DNA of 22,962 bases from an uncultured bacterium (GCA_905214315.1 CAJMLN010000033.1:1-22962), one strand, 5' to 3'. Positions 1 through 6,047 are shown, numbered from the stretch's first letter. The notes: generated from the sequence alone by a model not told the origin. Program-made: numbers and translations.

Positions 1-235
1 TAACCATAGCATCCGCTGCTTCAATTGCAGCAACAAGGCCTCTGGTTTCAACCATGCCCAATGCTTCCTGCGTCATCTTGATTTCCTCCTTTATAACAGT
101 TTCTTCAAGTTTCTCTGTTTTTGCGGCTGCTACCCTGGCGGCGGCTCTGCTTGCAGCGGAGGCGGCCTTAGGGGCAGGCTTCTTTTGTGCTGTCTGCGCT
201 GCCTTCGCGGCAGGCTTGGATGGTGTATTTGCCAT
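1..235 (-). CDS. BMC-H shell protein with basic Ala/Lys/Pro-rich N-terminal extension (C-terminus outside window)
   Basis: Hexameric shell protein of a bacterial microcompartment; only the first 78 codons are in the window. From residue 54 the sequence reads MTQEALGMVETRGLVAAIE, the typical opening of PduA/EutM-type BMC-H proteins. Before it lie 53 extra residues with about 17 Ala, 11 Lys/Arg and several Pro, ending in a short Glu/Lys-rich stretch. Two starts are plausible. ATG at 235 is preceded by AAGGTGG eight bases upstream and lies 15 bp after the stop of the preceding BMC gene. ATG at 76 is preceded by a perfect AAGGAGG, also eight bases upstream. The extension is in frame without stops, so long and short forms may both be made. 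It is last in the visible BMC gene string. The BMC-H identity is secure; the role of the extension (cargo, nucleic-acid or shell contact) is unknown. Confidence 0.85.
   Translation of the reverse strand, partial: MANTPSKPAAKAAQTAQKKPAPKAASAASRAAARVAAAKTEKLEETVIKEEIKMTQEALGMVETRGLVAAIEAADAMV
74..91 (-). promoter_or_regulatory. Internal ribosome binding site and alternative start of the extended BMC-H gene
   Basis: On the minus strand AAGGAGG (91-85) is followed after eight bases by ATG (76-74), in frame with the upstream start at 235. This site is a better anti-Shine-Dalgarno match than the one at the upstream start and opens exactly at the canonical BMC-H N-terminus. It either marks the only true start or gives a second, short product. 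Confidence 0.6.
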
Positions 236-250
236 TTATATAACCACCTT

Positions 251-601
251 TCATACTTCCTGCAGATATTTTTCATCTGCCGAAGCCTGGTTGCTGCTTG
301 CCAGCCGTGCTTCGTAGGCTTTTCGCGTACGCGCGGCCGAAAGCTCCAAAATTCTTGCTGTTTCCTCGTGAGGATTGGCAATTACCGCGTGAGCGGCAGG
401 CTCGATGATACAATGCTCTACCGCGGCGTTTACCGCCTGGGTGACCGCCGAAAGCTGACCCTTCACAATTACCGTGACCAGCCGGCCTCCGAGGCGGCGT
501 TCCCAGGTAACAAATTCCACATTCGCCGTTTTGCACATGATATCCAGGGCGTCCACGGCGGCGGTAACGCTTTGTATCTCGATAAAGCCTAAAGACTTCA
601 T
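251..601 (-). CDS. BMC-H shell protein with C-terminal helical tail
   Basis: Microcompartment shell protein of 116 residues. Residues 1 to about 88 form one BMC domain: it opens MKSLGFIEIQSVTAAVDALD and has the VTVIVKG strand followed by a helix. The usual KIGSG pore loop is replaced by RRLGG near residue 36, so the pore lining differs from the canonical paralogue at 626-901. After the domain about 28 residues continue, rich in Ala, Arg, Glu and Lys and probably helical. Some BMC-H proteins carry C-terminal additions (PduK with an Fe-S motif, EutK with a helix-turn-helix), but this tail has no cysteines and no recognisable HTH. A ribosome site AAGAGG precedes the ATG. It sits 24 bp after the stop of the next shell gene and 15 bp before the extended BMC-H gene, so it is surely cotranscribed. 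Confidence 0.9.
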   Translation of the reverse strand: MKSLGFIEIQSVTAAVDALDIMCKTANVEFVTWERRLGGRLVTVIVKGQLSAVTQAVNAAVEHCIIEPAAHAVIANPHEETARILELSAARTRKAYEARLASSNQASADEKYLQEV

Positions 602-625
602 TCTTACATACCTCTTAATTAGGGA

Positions 626-901
626 TTAGATCTGCGGCAGTATTTTTTCCACATCGCCATGAGGACGGGGAATTACATGGGTAGCGATAACCTCGCCAAG
701 TCTGGCGGCTGCGGCGCTTCCGGCTTCGGTGGCGGCCTTTACAGCGCCGACGTCACCGCGAACCATAACGGATACGAGTCCGCTTCCGATCTTTTCAGTG
801 CCGATGAGAACTACTTCGGCAGCTTTAACCATAGCATCTGCTGCCTCGATCGCGGCAACAAGACCTCTTGTTTCAACCATTCCTAATGCTTCGTTTGACA
901 T
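626..901 (-). CDS. Canonical BMC-H shell protein (PduA/PduJ/EutM-like)
   Basis: Small hexamer-forming shell protein of 91 residues, the normal length for the family. It has all hallmarks: NEALGMVETRGLVAAIEAAD at the start, the EKIGSG pore loop near residue 37, VSVMVRGDV, and the conserved HVIPRPH near residue 75. The central pore of such hexamers passes small polar metabolites. GGAGG lies eight bases upstream of the ATG. Its N-terminal coding DNA is very similar to that of the extended BMC-H gene at the left edge (compare 1-60 with 823-884), which points to gene duplication. This is probably the bulk shell facet protein of the compartment. Confidence 0.95.
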   Translation of the reverse strand: MSNEALGMVETRGLVAAIEAADAMVKAAEVVLIGTEKIGSGLVSVMVRGDVGAVKAATEAGSAAAARLGEVIATHVIPRPHGDVEKILPQI

Positions 902-924
902 AATATGATTCCTCCGTCAAAAAA

Positions 925-1236
925 TTATTTTTTATCAAAAGCGTTGAGCTTCAGCATCTTTTCCGTATCCGCCTCGGTGTTGGGGATAATATGGGTGCAC
1001 ACTACGCCGGAAACCTTTTCGGCTGCCTCTTTGGCCGCTTCTACAGCGGCGGTAACGTCGGTTACTCTGCCGCGGAATTTGACCGCCACCAAAAGGGGAA
1101 CCTTCAATCCATCGGGATTTCCGGGCTTGTTTTTATCAAAGGGCTCCACGGTAACGTTGGCTGCCTTGCAGCCAGCGTCGCAGGCCACAAAAGCTGCGGC
1201 AAGTCCGTAAACCTCAATAATTCCGGTTGCTTTCAT
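925..1236 (-). CDS. BMC-H shell protein with a charged insertion in place of the KIGSG pore loop
   Basis: Microcompartment shell protein of 103 residues. It starts MKATGIIEVYGLAAAFVACD, a BMC-domain opening, and ends near residue 95 after the strand VVCTHIIPN. Between the second and third strands the canonical pore loop is replaced by a longer stretch, FDKNKPGNPDGLKVP (about residues 33-47), so the hexamer pore must differ in size and charge. Cysteines 19 and 23 lie in the first helix. Similar variants occur beside canonical BMC-H genes in clostridial BMC loci, as far as I recall; a distinct transport role is an inference. It starts 14 bp after the alcohol dehydrogenase stop with AAGAGG as ribosome site. 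Confidence 0.9.
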   Translation of the reverse strand: MKATGIIEVYGLAAAFVACDAGCKAANVTVEPFDKNKPGNPDGLKVPLLVAVKFRGRVTDVTAAVEAAKEAAEKVSGVVCTHIIPNTEADTEKMLKLNAFDKK

Positions 1237-1250
1237 GGATTATTTACCTC

Positions 1251-2468
1251 TTATTGATTCACTACGGCGATCTTCAAGCCCTGCATACTCAGGTTGGTCT
1301 TTAAGGCTTCGTTGATCTCTTCCAGCGGGAACCGATGGGTGATCAGCTTCTCTATCGGAAGGCCGATCGCTTTGGCACGCTTTAAGAAATCAAAGGTCGT
1401 CGCATAATCGCGCAGAGTATAAACCCAGGAACCGACAACGGTAAGCTCTTTGGCGCAGATATCAAAGTGCGGGTTGATGGTAGCATCGCCGCCGTTGATA
1501 AAGAAGCCGAGCTCGCAAAGGCCGCCGCCGTTGCGGATGAATTTATAGATATTGGCGTGGGCTACCGGCGAGCCGGTGCACTGGAAACCGAAATCTGCCG
1601 GGTGACCGCCGAACGCGTCCTCCACGGCTTTGGTCAGTGCCTCGATGCCGCTGTGATCCTTAAAGTTTACGGATTTTTCTGCACCCATTTCCTTAGCAAA
1701 GGCAAGGCGGTTGGCGTCGCCGTCAACGGCAACGATGTTTTCCACACCCATAGCGCGCAGCACGGCGATGCACAGCAGGCCGATCGGGCCGCAGCCTTGA
1801 ACCACTACGCGGCTGTTGAAGCGCAGAATGCCCACAGTTTTGGCACGCTCTACCGCGTGAACTAAAACGGCCGCCGGCTCGATCAGGATCCGGGAATCCA
1901 AATCCAGATCACTTACATTAAAGATGGTGGAGCCGCCCCGGACAAACAGGTAGTCGGCAAACCAGCCGTTTAAGTGAATGTCGTCGTCCGGAAGCAGGCC
2001 GTACACGTCGGCGCCGCCGATGTTCTGTTTGTTTAAATCGAACATCGTAATATCGGGGTTATCCTTGAAAATCATGCAGGTAACGACTTTGTCACCGATA
2101 TGCAGGTCCTTGCCGGCACTGTCTTTCTTTACGTTTTTGCCCATGGCCACGATCTCACCGGTGCCCTCATGGCCAAGGGCCACGGGAATCAGGGAGAAGG
2201 GATCGCGCTTGAACTCGTGAGCGTCCGTACCGCAGACGCCGCAGCCTTCTACTTTTACCAGAATATCGTCATCGCCTAAAGGGGGGATGGGATATTCTTT
2301 GATATCAAAGTGCTCAAGCCCGGTCAAAACTGCTACATGGGCCGTTTTGGGGAGGCTGCCCGCCACTGCGGGAGCTGCGCTTTTGGCGCTCGGCGCTGCT
2401 GCGCCGCCCTGCATAGAAGAGAGCACTTGTTTTACAATCTGCTCTATATTCTGTGAATTGATATCCAT
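1251..2468 (-). CDS. Zinc-dependent alcohol dehydrogenase (MDR family) with N-terminal encapsulation peptide
   Basis: NAD-dependent medium-chain dehydrogenase, 405 residues, probably reducing an aldehyde inside the compartment and recycling NAD. Residues 1-19 (MDINSQNIEQIVKQVLSSM) form an amphipathic helix of the encapsulation-peptide type, followed by an Ala/Pro/Ser linker (about 23-40). The catalytic domain shows CGVCGTD (76-82) and GHEGTGEI (99-106), giving zinc ligands Cys79, His100 and Glu101, with the Glu of EPAAV as likely further ligand. The four structural-zinc cysteines are absent. The Rossmann motif GCGPIG is followed by an Asp (AVDGD) expected to favour NAD over NADP. The annotated class is sorbitol/threonine-dehydrogenase-like; the substrate could be lactaldehyde, propionaldehyde or a polyol. 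It follows the GlcG-like gene by 16 bp and precedes a shell gene by 14 bp. Confidence 0.9.
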   Translation of the reverse strand: MDINSQNIEQIVKQVLSSMQGGAAAPSAKSAAPAVAGSLPKTAHVAVLTGLEHFDIKEYPIPPLGDDDILVKVEGCGVCGTDAHEFKRDPFSLIPVALGHEGTGEIVAMGKNVKKDSAGKDLHIGDKVVTCMIFKDNPDITMFDLNKQNIGGADVYGLLPDDDIHLNGWFADYLFVRGGSTIFNVSDLDLDSRILIEPAAVLVHAVERAKTVGILRFNSRVVVQGCGPIGLLCIAVLRAMGVENIVAVDGDANRLAFAKEMGAEKSVNFKDHSGIEALTKAVEDAFGGHPADFGFQCTGSPVAHANIYKFIRNGGGLCELGFFINGGDATINPHFDICAKELTVVGSWVYTLRDYATTFDFLKRAKAIGLPIEKLITHRFPLEEINEALKTNLSMQGLKIAVVNQ

Positions 2469-2484
2469 GCTTTTTTCCGTCCTT

Positions 2485-2973
2485 TTAAATATTTTTCAGG
2501 CAGGCAGCAAAGAGCTCGCCGCCGAATTTTCCTAATTCGGTATCCTGCTCCTCCGTTCCGCCGCTTACGCCCAAACCGCCGAGGATCCGTCCCCCTTTGC
2601 TGTAAAGAGGAACGCCGCCGCCGAAAATAACGATCTTTCCGTTATTGGTAAACTGAATGCCGTACAGGGAACCGCCCGGCTGTGCCAGGGGCTTGAGCTC
2701 CGCCGTGGACATCTTCAGCGCCGTTGCCGTAAAGGCCTTGTTTACGGCAATGTCATAGGAGGCGATATAGGCGTCGTCCATACATTGTACCGAAACCGGA
2801 TGACCGCCGGGACCGGCAACCGCGATTACAGCGTTTACACCCATTTCCGCGGCTCTTTCTGCCACACAGGCGCAAAGGGCGTTTGCCGTATTCAGGCAGA
2901 TTCCGCCGGATAGATCTTTTTCCCTGCAGCTGCTTACCAGCGAGGCGATCAGGGCTGACATTGTTTTATTCAA
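2485..2973 (-). CDS. GlcG/HbpS (DUF336, PduO C-terminal-like) protein of the BMC locus
   Basis: Single-domain member of the GlcG/HbpS family, about 162 residues. Conserved parts are AVAGPGGHPVSVQCMDDA near residue 55, the Lys-Ala-Thr/Ala helix, GGSLYGIQF, and the glycine-rich end GGVPLYSKGGRILGGLGVSG. Members include HbpS, which binds haem, and the C-terminal half of PduO. Free-standing copies are common in Pdu- and glycyl-radical-type BMC loci, where the function is still unclear. Start choice: a GTG at 2985 has almost no ribosome site, whereas TTG at 2973 lies eight bases after AAAAGGTGG; ATG at 2961 is too far from it. I therefore use 2973. No encapsulation peptide is evident. Several cysteines lie in the first 40 residues. 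Confidence 0.82.
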   Translation of the reverse strand: MNKTMSALIASLVSSCREKDLSGGICLNTANALCACVAERAAEMGVNAVIAVAGPGGHPVSVQCMDDAYIASYDIAVNKAFTATALKMSTAELKPLAQPGGSLYGIQFTNNGKIVIFGGGVPLYSKGGRILGGLGVSGGTEEQDTELGKFGGELFAACLKNI

Positions 2974-2991
2974 AAAACACGCCACCTTTTG

Positions 2992-3789
2992 TTATTTTCC
3001 CAGAGACTCTAAAACCTTTCTGGTGATCTCTGCTACCAGATCGGTATCGGAGGCCTTGTTTCCGCAGGTGCAGTTTCCGCCGCAGCTGTGGCAGCTGGCT
3101 TTACCCTCTTTGGCATTGGGGCAAAGGTTTGCCGGATGCTTGCCCTTTAAGCCGAACTGGCGGCGAATTTCGTACAGTCTTTCCACCTGCTGGGGAGTAA
3201 GCTCCTTCGGGCCGCCCAGCTGACGGGAAAGATACAGCAGTTTGGCATAGAACTCTACCGACTCCATCTTGTGATAGGCGTTCAGCAGAGAATCCGAATA
3301 GGTCAGCGCACCGTGATTCTCCAGCAGAACGGCGTCAAAGCTCTGCAGATATTTTTCAACGGCATCGGGAATCTCCTCCGTGGAGGGTGTGCCGTAATCG
3401 GCGATCGGTACGCAGCCCAGCGCAATAACTGCCTCGGGCATGATGGGCTGGGTCAGCGGAATGCCCGCAATGGCAAAGCTGGTTGCATATACCGGATGCG
3501 CATGCACTACGGAGTTTACGTCCGGGCGCTGCTTATAGACGCGCATGTGCATTTTGATTTCCGAAGAGGGCTTAAATCCGGGGTTGGCCTGAATCACCTG
3601 ACCGTTGGCATCTACCTTGCAGATGAACTCGGGCGTCATAAAGCCCTTGCTTACGCCGGTGGGCGTGCAGAGGAACTCATTTTCGCCGATCTTTACGGAG
3701 ATGTTTCCGTCGTTGGCGGCGACCATTCCCTGATTGTAAATCCTTTTGCCGATCTCACAGATTTGCTTTTTGATCTCGTATTCTGTCAT
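2992..3789 (-). CDS. Class II aldolase (fuculose/rhamnulose-1-phosphate type) with Cys-rich linker and C-terminal encapsulation peptide
   Basis: Zinc-dependent retro-aldolase, 265 residues. Residues 1 to about 213 are the class II aldolase/adducin domain: NDGNIS (26-31), TPTGVSKG (42-49), SSE with catalytic Glu77, zinc ligands His96 and His98 in HAHP, and His159 in ENHG. Family members of this kind split fuculose- or rhamnulose-1-phosphate into DHAP and lactaldehyde. After the domain comes a linker with five cysteines (223, 233, 236, 240, 242; pattern C-x2-C-x3-C-x-C), then an amphipathic helix LVAEITRKVLESLGK that fits an encapsulation peptide. In fucose/rhamnose (GRM5-type) compartments the aldolase is known to be encapsulated. 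It has its own promoter (3832-3860) and the ribosome site AAAGGAG. The exact sugar cannot be told from sequence. Confidence 0.9.
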   Translation of the reverse strand: MTEYEIKKQICEIGKRIYNQGMVAANDGNISVKIGENEFLCTPTGVSKGFMTPEFICKVDANGQVIQANPGFKPSSEIKMHMRVYKQRPDVNSVVHAHPVYATSFAIAGIPLTQPIMPEAVIALGCVPIADYGTPSTEEIPDAVEKYLQSFDAVLLENHGALTYSDSLLNAYHKMESVEFYAKLLYLSRQLGGPKELTPQQVERLYEIRRQFGLKGKHPANLCPNAKEGKASCHSCGGNCTCGNKASDTDLVAEITRKVLESLGK

Positions 3790-3831
3790 AATGTTTTTCT
3801 CCTTTTTGGATATTCCATTTTTTATAGCTTC

Positions 3832-3860
3832 ATCATATCATAAACACAGAAATCAGTCAA
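3832..3860 (-). promoter_or_regulatory. Promoter of the aldolase-dehydrogenase-shell gene block
   Basis: Minus strand: -35 TTGACT (3860-3855), 17-bp spacer, -10 TATGAT (3837-3832), about 40 bp before the aldolase start. Just upstream CAACAT occurs twice with a 10-bp period (3882-3877 and 3872-3867), a possible activator or repressor site. No terminator hairpin separates it from the GTPase gene, so the block may be read both from here and from the distal promoter. Confidence 0.65.
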
Positions 3861-3916
3861 TGGAAAATGTTGCATTATGTTGAATTTTTCCGATATTTTC
3901 ATTGATTTTTCTGTTT

Positions 3917-4411
3917 TTAGACCCGATTTGGATATTTTAGACGCATCAGCTCGGCGCGTTTTTTTGCTTTTTCTGCTTTAGGGTCAAAGTCTCGGAGGAA
4001 AGTTTTTAATTCTTTCACGCCCTCACCGGTGACGGAGGAGAGATAGAAAATGCGCTTTACGCCCGTTTGCCGCAGCCAGTTGGTTACACGCGGCAGATTG
4101 GCGCGTGGCTTATCAATTCCCGTAATAATGCCGATGACCTCGCGGTTGCACATACTGACCATGTTCGGCGAAAAAAGGCAATAGGGTTCGTCTGCGCTCA
4201 TCAGCAGCCCTACGACGTCCGCCTCATAGACAAATACCGCGATTGCACCGCCCAAATGCCGCTCCTCGGCATATTCGCCGGGGGTATCGATCATAAACCC
4301 GCCGTTTTTTACGTCCTGTGTTTTTGCATAGTGGAGTCCTTCTCCGGAAAGAGCCTGGGTCAGCGTGGTTTTTCCCGCGCCGCTGCGGCCTACCAAGATG
4401 ACTTTGTTCAT
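3917..4411 (-). CDS. EutP/PduV-like small GTPase of the BMC locus
   Basis: Small P-loop GTPase-like protein of 164 residues. Visible motifs are Walker A GRSGAGKTT (8-16), G3 DTPGEY (42-47), a T-x-x-D form of G4 (TGID, 97-100) and a G5-like SSVTGEG. EutP and PduV are associated with BMC shells; PduV has been linked to compartment positioning through PduU, and EutP has been reported to act as an acetate kinase in some species. The reading frame can be extended to a TTG at 4429, but the ATG at 4411 overlaps the stop of the EutS-like gene as ATGA, so translational coupling decides this start. The pairing with a PduU/EutS homologue immediately upstream mirrors pduU-pduV. The C-terminus is basic. 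Confidence 0.88.
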   Translation of the reverse strand: MNKVILVGRSGAGKTTLTQALSGEGLHYAKTQDVKNGGFMIDTPGEYAEERHLGGAIAVFVYEADVVGLLMSADEPYCLFSPNMVSMCNREVIGIITGIDKPRANLPRVTNWLRQTGVKRIFYLSSVTGEGVKELKTFLRDFDPKAEKAKKRAELMRLKYPNRV

Positions 4412-4779
4412 GTCTTGGTAATCGGACAAACGGTAAAGCTCAGCGTATTTTTTACATAGTCGGTCACAGCTGTAACCGAGGCTTCTACCTGGGATACCGT
4501 GCCGGTGATAATCAGGGTGCCGCTGAAGCGGTCTACAAAACCGAGCATCGCGCCAGAGGCCTTGGTGGCCAGATCTGCGGCGATAATGGCGGTTTCGGCG
4601 GGCGTCATGGTAATAATTCCGATGGCGCCGGAGTGATCGTCTGCCGGGTCAAGCCCTAACTTTGTATAAATTTCAATATCCGGATTGGCTATGATATGGG
4701 CCAGCGTGATTTGCTTCCCCGGAACCAGCTCCTGAATGATTCTTGTTTTACCTTCGTTGCCGTCTGAATATTGTGCCAT
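4408..4779 (-). CDS. EutS/PduU-like circularly permuted BMC-H shell protein
   Basis: Shell protein of 123 residues belonging to the permuted BMC-H group. The N-terminal part (about 14-45, RIIQELVPGKQITLAHIIAN) corresponds to the strand segment that forms a small beta-barrel over the hexamer pore in PduU/EutS. It is followed by AIGIITMTPAETAIIAADLAT, the permuted BMC helix, and by GTLIITGTVSQVEASV. Such proteins are minor shell components thought to cap a pore or dock PduV/EutP. GAAAGGAC lies before the ATG. It is the first gene after the strong promoter at 4843-4871 and overlaps the GTPase by 4 bp. Confidence 0.92.
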   Translation of the reverse strand: MAQYSDGNEGKTRIIQELVPGKQITLAHIIANPDIEIYTKLGLDPADDHSGAIGIITMTPAETAIIAADLATKASGAMLGFVDRFSGTLIITGTVSQVEASVTAVTDYVKNTLSFTVCPITKT

Positions 4780-4842
4780 GCGAGTCCTTTCTCCATCTGC
4801 CCTGCTGGGATATTTTGCAGTAAGCTAAATTTATTCACCTAT

Positions 4843-4871
4843 ATTTTAATGCAAAAAGAATAGTATGTCAA
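4843..4871 (-). promoter_or_regulatory. Sigma-A-type promoter of the BMC operon
   Basis: Minus strand: -35 TTGACA (4871-4866), exactly 17 bp spacer, -10 TAAAAT (4848-4843). This near-consensus promoter lies 64 bp before the EutS-like ATG. The surrounding DNA is AT-rich, and two direct repeats lie upstream (4906-4940). Confidence 0.75.
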
Positions 4872-5104
4872 TACAAAAAACAGGAAAAAACAATAAAAAT
4901 CCGAAGAAAAACCACAAAACTTTCAAGGAAAACCACAAAATAACAAAAGATGGAAGATTGTATTTTGGAAGGGTTGAATCGCTGTGGGGCTCTGAAAATG
5001 GTCAACAGGCATTTTTTTGGCAGTAGCAGGCGTTTTTTTTACAGGAATGGCATGAATCTTTAAAATGGATGCGCGTTGAATCATATATAATATAAGGTAA
5101 ATTA
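4872..5104. other. AT-rich intergenic region between the BMC promoter and the degV terminator
   Basis: Together with the promoter and start region, the gap between the EutS-like gene and degV is about 360 bp. I see no coding sequence here. Contents are the direct repeats at 4906-4940, poly-A tracts on the plus strand, and two T-runs (about 5014-5020 and 5033-5040). A TATAAT at 5086-5091 on the plus strand lacks a -35 and has no gene downstream. Confidence 0.6.
4906..4940 (-). promoter_or_regulatory. Two 14-bp direct repeats, 21 bp apart, upstream of the BMC promoter
   Basis: Minus strand TTTTGTGGTTTTCC (4940-4927) and TTTTGTGGTTTTTC (4919-4906) match at 13 of 14 positions with a 21-bp period, two helical turns. 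They sit about 70-105 bp upstream of the expected transcription start. Paired direct repeats at this period are the usual site form for AraC-family activators. The binding protein is not identified. Confidence 0.5.
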
Positions 5105-5132
5105 TAAAAAATCTGCCCTCACGAGGGCAGAT
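5105..5132 (-). terminator. Intrinsic terminator of degV
   Basis: A perfect 9-bp stem (5111-5119 with 5124-5132), loop CACG, begins 9 bp after the degV stop and is followed on the minus strand by TTTTTATAAT. It isolates degV from the BMC operon. Confidence 0.88.
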
Positions 5133-5141
5133 CTCTTTATT

Positions 5142-6005
5142 TTATATTGATGCCGGTGCGATATCTTCAAAACCGATCAACAATCCCTTGTTTTCCGCAT
5201 AATAGCTGCACAGGCCGCTGGCAGGCGTAACGGCAATGTCACAGGCGGGAAATTTTTCGGTCAGAGCATTTTGAATATGCTGTACGCTCTCCTGATTAAA
5301 GCAGTGGCTGATAATGACTCTGCCGCCCTGAAAGCCGCGAAGGAACATCTCATCTAAGGCTTTTGTCAGCATGGAGATGCGCCCCCGAGGCTTATAGAGC
5401 AGACCCACGGTACCGGTTTCAGTGGCTGCGCCTAAAACCTTGATTTTTAACATACCGGCGATTACGCCCTTCAGCTTGCTTACCCGTCCGTTTTTTACCA
5501 GATTATCCATGGATTCCAGTAAAAAGAGCAGATGGGTGTGCTTTCGGTATTCCTCTAAACGGCTGCAGATCTCCTCGGGCGAAAGATCTTCCCGGATCAG
5601 CTCTGTAAGCTTGCGGGTCAAAAGTGAGATTTCAGGGCCGGCGGAAAGAGAGTCAAGAATAAACACTTTCTTCTGCGGCTCTTTTTCGCTTAACAGCTGT
5701 TTTGCAGCTCTGGCACTGGAAATGCTGCCGGAGATCGTTCCGGAAATCGTCAGGGCAAAGGTACAGTCGGCTTTGGTGAAGGCGTTGTACCATTCGTCCG
5801 GGCTGGGGGCCGCGCTGCCGGTTTTGCCGGGAAATTCCATCATTTCCTGCATGAAATCCTGAATGTTTAAGGTTTCGTCATCCACGAATTCCTTTTCGCC
5901 GATTTCCAGCTTTAAAGGAACGCGGGTAAAGGAAACGGGCTCCTGCGTCCATTGCTTTATTGTAAGCAGATCACAGCCTGAGTCTATTGCAATTCCATAT
6001 TTCAT
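5142..6005 (-). CDS. DegV family fatty-acid-binding protein
   Basis: Cytoplasmic DegV-family protein, 287 residues, the normal length. Such proteins (FakB in staphylococci) bind a fatty acid and present it to the kinase FakA. Visible signatures: N-terminal IAIDSGCDL (6-13), TGSAAPSPDEW (62-72), which contains the lipid-carboxylate-binding Ser, TISGTISGSISSA (86-98), DSLSAGPE (118-125) and a C-terminal FNQE...VTPASGLCSYYAENKGLLIGF. The ribosome site AAGAGGTG precedes the ATG. It is monocistronic, with a promoter at 6048-6076 and terminator at 5105-5132. No FakA-type kinase is next to it, as is usual for the many DegV paralogues in Clostridia. The ligand is unknown. Confidence 0.92.
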   Translation of the reverse strand: MKYGIAIDSGCDLLTIKQWTQEPVSFTRVPLKLEIGEKEFVDDETLNIQDFMQEMMEFPGKTGSAAPSPDEWYNAFTKADCTFALTISGTISGSISSARAAKQLLSEKEPQKKVFILDSLSAGPEISLLTRKLTELIREDLSPEEICSRLEEYRKHTHLLFLLESMDNLVKNGRVSKLKGVIAGMLKIKVLGAATETGTVGLLYKPRGRISMLTKALDEMFLRGFQGGRVIISHCFNQESVQHIQNALTEKFPACDIAVTPASGLCSYYAENKGLLIGFEDIAPASI

Positions 6006-6047
6006 AATATGACACCTCTTGACAAATAGTATTTAAAACTAAATGTA

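Noticed and set aside
3271..3843. 190-codon plus-strand open frame
   Set aside because: Lies antisense to the well-supported class II aldolase, has no recognisable domain and no ribosome site; a shadow frame.
4412..4429. TTG start giving six extra residues on the GTPase
   Set aside because: The ATG at 4411 overlaps the upstream stop as ATGA and begins the P-loop fold at the normal place.
4970..4990. cre-like (CcpA) sequence upstream of the BMC operon
   Set aside because: The stretch TTGAATCGCTGTGG misses consensus spacing and bases; not enough for a call.
5086..5091. Plus-strand TATAAT
   Set aside because: No -35 at 16-18 bp and no plus-strand gene within more than 2 kb downstream.
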